Part shown: piece after piece, positions 5,943 to 7,475 of the stretch
Layout of the letters: each line of letters begins with the position of its first letter
Numbering within the stretch: the first letter of the stretch is position 1
Assembly: GCA_030679805.1 (NCBI GenBank)
Contig: JAUXST010000809.1
Span: 1 to 7,475 of the forward strand
Source of the DNA: Reyranella sp.
GTDB lineage: Bacteria; Pseudomonadota; Alphaproteobacteria; Reyranellales; Reyranellaceae
Length of the DNA: 7,475 nt
Direction of reading: 5' to 3'
Translations under genes and position numbers: made by a program
Notes under the pieces: model-generated
Seen by the model: only the letters and a program-made list of their open reading frames with translations
What the model was told of the DNA's origin: nothing
Database searches by the model: none

Positions 5943-6686
5943 CTACGGTTTGCGCTTCAGGGTGACGGAGTAGGTGAAACGATCCGAGCGATGGAGATTG
6001 AACGCGACCTCGACCAGTCGCCGGTCGGCCAATCGATAGGCGCGGCGGATGCTGATGGCGGTACCGCCGGGCGGCGCGCTGAGGCGTTTGCCAATTGCAT
6101 CCGGCATGGGTTCGGCCTGCAGCACTTGCTCGACCTCGGAAATGCGCACCCCATACATCTCTTCGATCCAGGAATAGATCGTGCCGGCGCATCGGCCGAT
6201 GCGCAGGCCGACGCCGGCGTAGTCGGCGAGAACAAACACCTCGGTCCAGCAGATCGGCTCGGCCTGGCCCGCTAGGTAACGGAAGCCTTCGACGCGCAGC
6301 CAGCGCTGGCTCGCCGAACACCCGAGCCGTCGGGCGAGGGCCGCATCGGCGACGACCATGCCGCTCTTGTCCACTTCATAGCGGGCCTCGGTGGCGTATT
6401 GCAGCAACTCCTCGACCGAGGAGACGGATTGCACGTAGAGCGGCTGACTGCCGCGGCGAATGACCGTCGTGCCGGCGCCCTGCCGAGAGGAGACCAGGCC
6501 CTCCTCGCGCAGCTTGCGCAGGGCGTCGCGGACCGTGTGCCGGCTTACGCCGAAGCGCTGGCAGAGCGCCTCTTCGGTGGGCAGCCGCTCGCCCACCGTC
6601 GGCCGACCGCCTTCGATTTCGCGACGCAGCGTATCGACGACCTTGCGATTGAGGGGGGTGCCATCGGATGCCGTGGCGGCGATCAT
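5943..6686 (-). CDS. GntR family transcriptional regulator, HutC/UTRA subfamily
   Basis: This is a 247-residue DNA-binding regulator. The N-terminal winged helix-turn-helix (about 12-77) contains LPTEEALCQRFGVSRHTVRDALRKL, the typical GntR recognition region, followed by the wing SSRQGAGTTV. The C-terminal part (about 95-240) matches a UTRA ligand-sensing domain, with LGCSASQRWLRVEGFRY, ICWTEVFV, IEEMYGVRISEVEQVLQA and the closing YRLADRRLVEVAFNLHRSDRFTYSVTLKR. This domain places it with HutC-type rather than FadR-type regulators. ATG 6686 gives a normal family length and start; the frame is open upstream but has no usable start codon near the strong AGGAGG at 6727-6722. Only a weak purine stretch precedes the ATG. 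It is transcribed away from the acyl-CoA dehydrogenase gene and toward the Bug gene, so these are its likely targets. The effector is unknown; an acid or acyl-CoA is a guess from the neighbours. Confidence 0.93.
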   Translation of the reverse strand: MIAATASDGTPLNRKVVDTLRREIEGGRPTVGERLPTEEALCQRFGVSRHTVRDALRKLREEGLVSSRQGAGTTVIRRGSQPLYVQSVSSVEELLQYATEARYEVDKSGMVVADAALARRLGCSASQRWLRVEGFRYLAGQAEPICWTEVFVLADYAGVGLRIGRCAGTIYSWIEEMYGVRISEVEQVLQAEPMPDAIGKRLSAPPGGTAISIRRAYRLADRRLVEVAFNLHRSDRFTYSVTLKRKP

Positions 6687-6704
6687 CTTTCGCTTACTCT
6701 CATC

Positions 6705-6723
6705 TTGTCCGGATAAATTATCC
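6705..6723. promoter_or_regulatory. Candidate operator next to gntR: three copies of a TTrTCC half-site
   Basis: TTGTCC (6705-6710) and GGATAA (6711-6716) form an imperfect palindrome matching at five of six pairs. GGATAA and TTATCC (6718-6723) form a second, perfect palindrome around one central base. The cluster covers the predicted -10 and start point of gntR. It shares 10 of 12 bases with the element at 6780-6791. A role as a binding site for the adjacent GntR protein is inferred from position and symmetry. Confidence 0.5.
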
Positions 6724-6742
6724 TCCTTCTTTCGCCCGTCAA
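6715..6742 (-). promoter_or_regulatory. Predicted promoter of the gntR gene
   Basis: On the minus strand TTGACG (6742-6737) and TAATTT (6720-6715) are separated by 16 bases, resembling a housekeeping sigma-70 promoter. Transcription would start near 6708, about 22 bases before the ATG. The -10 hexamer lies inside the GGATAAATTATCC palindrome, and the start point lies inside the TTGTCCGGATAA element. Confidence 0.5.
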
Positions 6743-6752
6743 CACAACAGAT

Positions 6753-6780
6753 TTGACTCGATGTACGCGGCGAATATGTT
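6753..6780 (+). promoter_or_regulatory. Predicted promoter of the acyl-CoA dehydrogenase gene
   Basis: TTGACT (6753-6758) and TATGTT (6775-6780) are separated by 16 bases. Transcription would begin near 6787, giving a leader of about 32 bases that contains GGAGG at 6803-6807. Its -35 lies back to back with the gntR -35, ten bases away, so the two promoters point apart from a shared centre. Confidence 0.5.
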
Positions 6781-6791
6781 TGTCCGTACAA
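6780..6791. promoter_or_regulatory. Candidate operator upstream of the acyl-CoA dehydrogenase gene
   Basis: TTGTCCGTACAA is an imperfect palindrome with five of six matching pairs (TTGT mirrored by ACAA). It overlaps the last base of the predicted -10 and the predicted start point. Ten of its 12 bases equal the element at 6705-6716, and the two centres are 75 bases apart, close to seven helical turns. TTGT/ACAA symmetry is compatible with GntR-family sites, but binding is not shown. Confidence 0.5.
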
Positions 6792-6818
6792 GTTGCGAAT
6801 CCGGAGGATAGGGCGGTC

Positions 6819-7475
6819 ATGACCAGTGCTGGTGGGACGCGGAAACTCGATCAGGCCGACGAGAGGCAGCTTCTGGCCACCATCGACCGCTGGATCGAGC
6901 GCGAAGTGGCGCCGCGCGTGAAGGAGTTCGATCACGCCGACAAGTGGCCCGCCGAGATCGTCGATCAGATGAAAGAACTCGGCCTGTTCGGCGCCACGAT
7001 CAGCCCGGAGTACGGCGGCCTCGGGCTGCCGGCCCGGACCTACGCCGAGATCGTGATGCGCGTCTCCTCGGTGTGGATGGCGATCACCGGCATCTTCAAC
7101 TCGCACCTGATGCTGGCGCTGGCGGTCGAGAAGTTCGGCACCGAGCGGCAGAAGCAGCACTGGCTGCCCAAGTTCGCGACGGGCGAGATCCGCGGCGGCC
7201 TGGCGTTGACCGAGCCCGACGCCGGCACCGACCTGCAGTCGATCCGCATGGTGGCCAAGCGCGACGGCAACGACGGCTACGTGATCAACGGCACCAAGAC
7301 CTGGATCTCGAACGGCATCGAGGGCCATTGCTTTGCCATGCTGGTCAAGACCGACCCGCAGGCCAATCCGCGCCACACCGGCATGAGCCTGTTCATCACG
7401 CCCAAGGGGCCGGGGTTCCGTGTCGGCCGCAAGCTCGAGAAGCTGGGCTACCATTCGATCGATTCGGGCGAGCTG
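6819..7475 (+). CDS. Acyl-CoA dehydrogenase, 3' end outside the window
   Basis: This is an FAD-dependent enzyme that introduces an alpha-beta double bond into an acyl-CoA, passing electrons to electron-transfer flavoprotein. The reading frame runs from ATG 6819 to the window edge without a stop, giving 219 residues of a protein that is usually near 380-400. The visible part covers the helical N-terminal domain (about 15-120, with GLFGATISPEYGGLGL and the FGTERQKQHWLPKFATGE segment) and most of the beta domain. The family signature LALTEPDAGTDLQS (about 127-140) and the flavin-contact segment KTWISNG (about 159-165) are intact. The catalytic glutamate and substrate-specificity regions lie beyond the edge, so chain length or branched, glutaryl or aromatic acyl preference cannot be judged. 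GGAGG at 6803-6807 precedes the ATG by 11 bases, slightly long. It is divergent from gntR and probably controlled by it. Confidence 0.93.
   Translation, partial: MTSAGGTRKLDQADERQLLATIDRWIEREVAPRVKEFDHADKWPAEIVDQMKELGLFGATISPEYGGLGLPARTYAEIVMRVSSVWMAITGIFNSHLMLALAVEKFGTERQKQHWLPKFATGEIRGGLALTEPDAGTDLQSIRMVAKRDGNDGYVINGTKTWISNGIEGHCFAMLVKTDPQANPRHTGMSLFITPKGPGFRVGRKLEKLGYHSIDSGEL

Noticed and set aside
6721..6728. AAGGAGGA on the minus strand as the ribosome site of gntR
   Set aside because: It is 34 bases from the ATG at 6686, no in-frame start codon lies at a suitable distance, and it falls between the predicted -35 and -10, so it would not be transcribed from that promoter.
5943..7454. 503-residue minus-strand reading frame extending the gntR gene across the divergent region
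   Set aside because: The added 256 residues read antisense to the acyl-CoA dehydrogenase and through the promoter region. Only the last 247 residues match a GntR protein.
1..7475. CRISPR arrays, tRNA or rRNA genes, insertion sequences, integrase or attachment sites
   Set aside because: I saw no direct-repeat arrays, no cloverleaf, no transposase motif and no terminal repeats. Coding density and families look like ordinary chromosome.

Overview
The window is GC-rich and densely coded, with short or negative intergenic distances. The gene families point to an alphaproteobacterium: a Dpp/Opp ABC importer, an orphan Bug-type substrate-binding protein, an HExxHxxGLSD zincin-like metallopeptidase, a DUF1254/DUF1214 protein and a GntR/UTRA regulator beside an acyl-CoA dehydrogenase. 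A Reyranella- or Rhodospirillales-like soil organism would fit, but nothing here fixes the genus.

Layout. (1) Positions 1-2356, minus strand: three genes of a peptide/nickel-type ABC importer, reading permease B (1442-2356), permease C (579-1445), then an ATPase cut by the left window edge (1-568). No periplasmic binding protein lies upstream. (2) Positions 2357-2502: a divergent intergenic region. (3) Positions 2503-2958, plus strand: a small zincin-like metallopeptidase whose stop codon overlaps that of the convergent neighbour. (4) Positions 2955-5837, minus strand: three overlapping genes, reading a tripartite-tricarboxylate-transporter (Bug) binding protein, a Mug-type mismatch DNA glycosylase, then a DUF1254/DUF1214 protein. 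(5) Positions 5943-6686, minus strand: a GntR regulator of the HutC/UTRA type, 105 bases upstream of the Bug gene and possibly co-transcribed with it. (6) Positions 6687-6818: a compact divergent control region. (7) Positions 6819-7475, plus strand: an acyl-CoA dehydrogenase cut by the right edge.

The most informative non-coding signal is the gntR/acyl-CoA dehydrogenase divergent region. Two near-identical 12-base imperfect palindromes (TTGTCCGGATAA and TTGTCCGTACAA) each sit over the predicted -10/+1 of one of two back-to-back promoters. This suggests that the regulator represses itself and the dehydrogenase by the same geometry. A plausible but unproven reading is a small carboxylic-acid uptake and CoA-linked catabolism module sensed by the UTRA domain. 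The DNA glycosylase embedded between the Bug protein and the DUF1254 gene is out of place in that story and is the most unusual gene arrangement here. All other genes look like ordinary members of known families.
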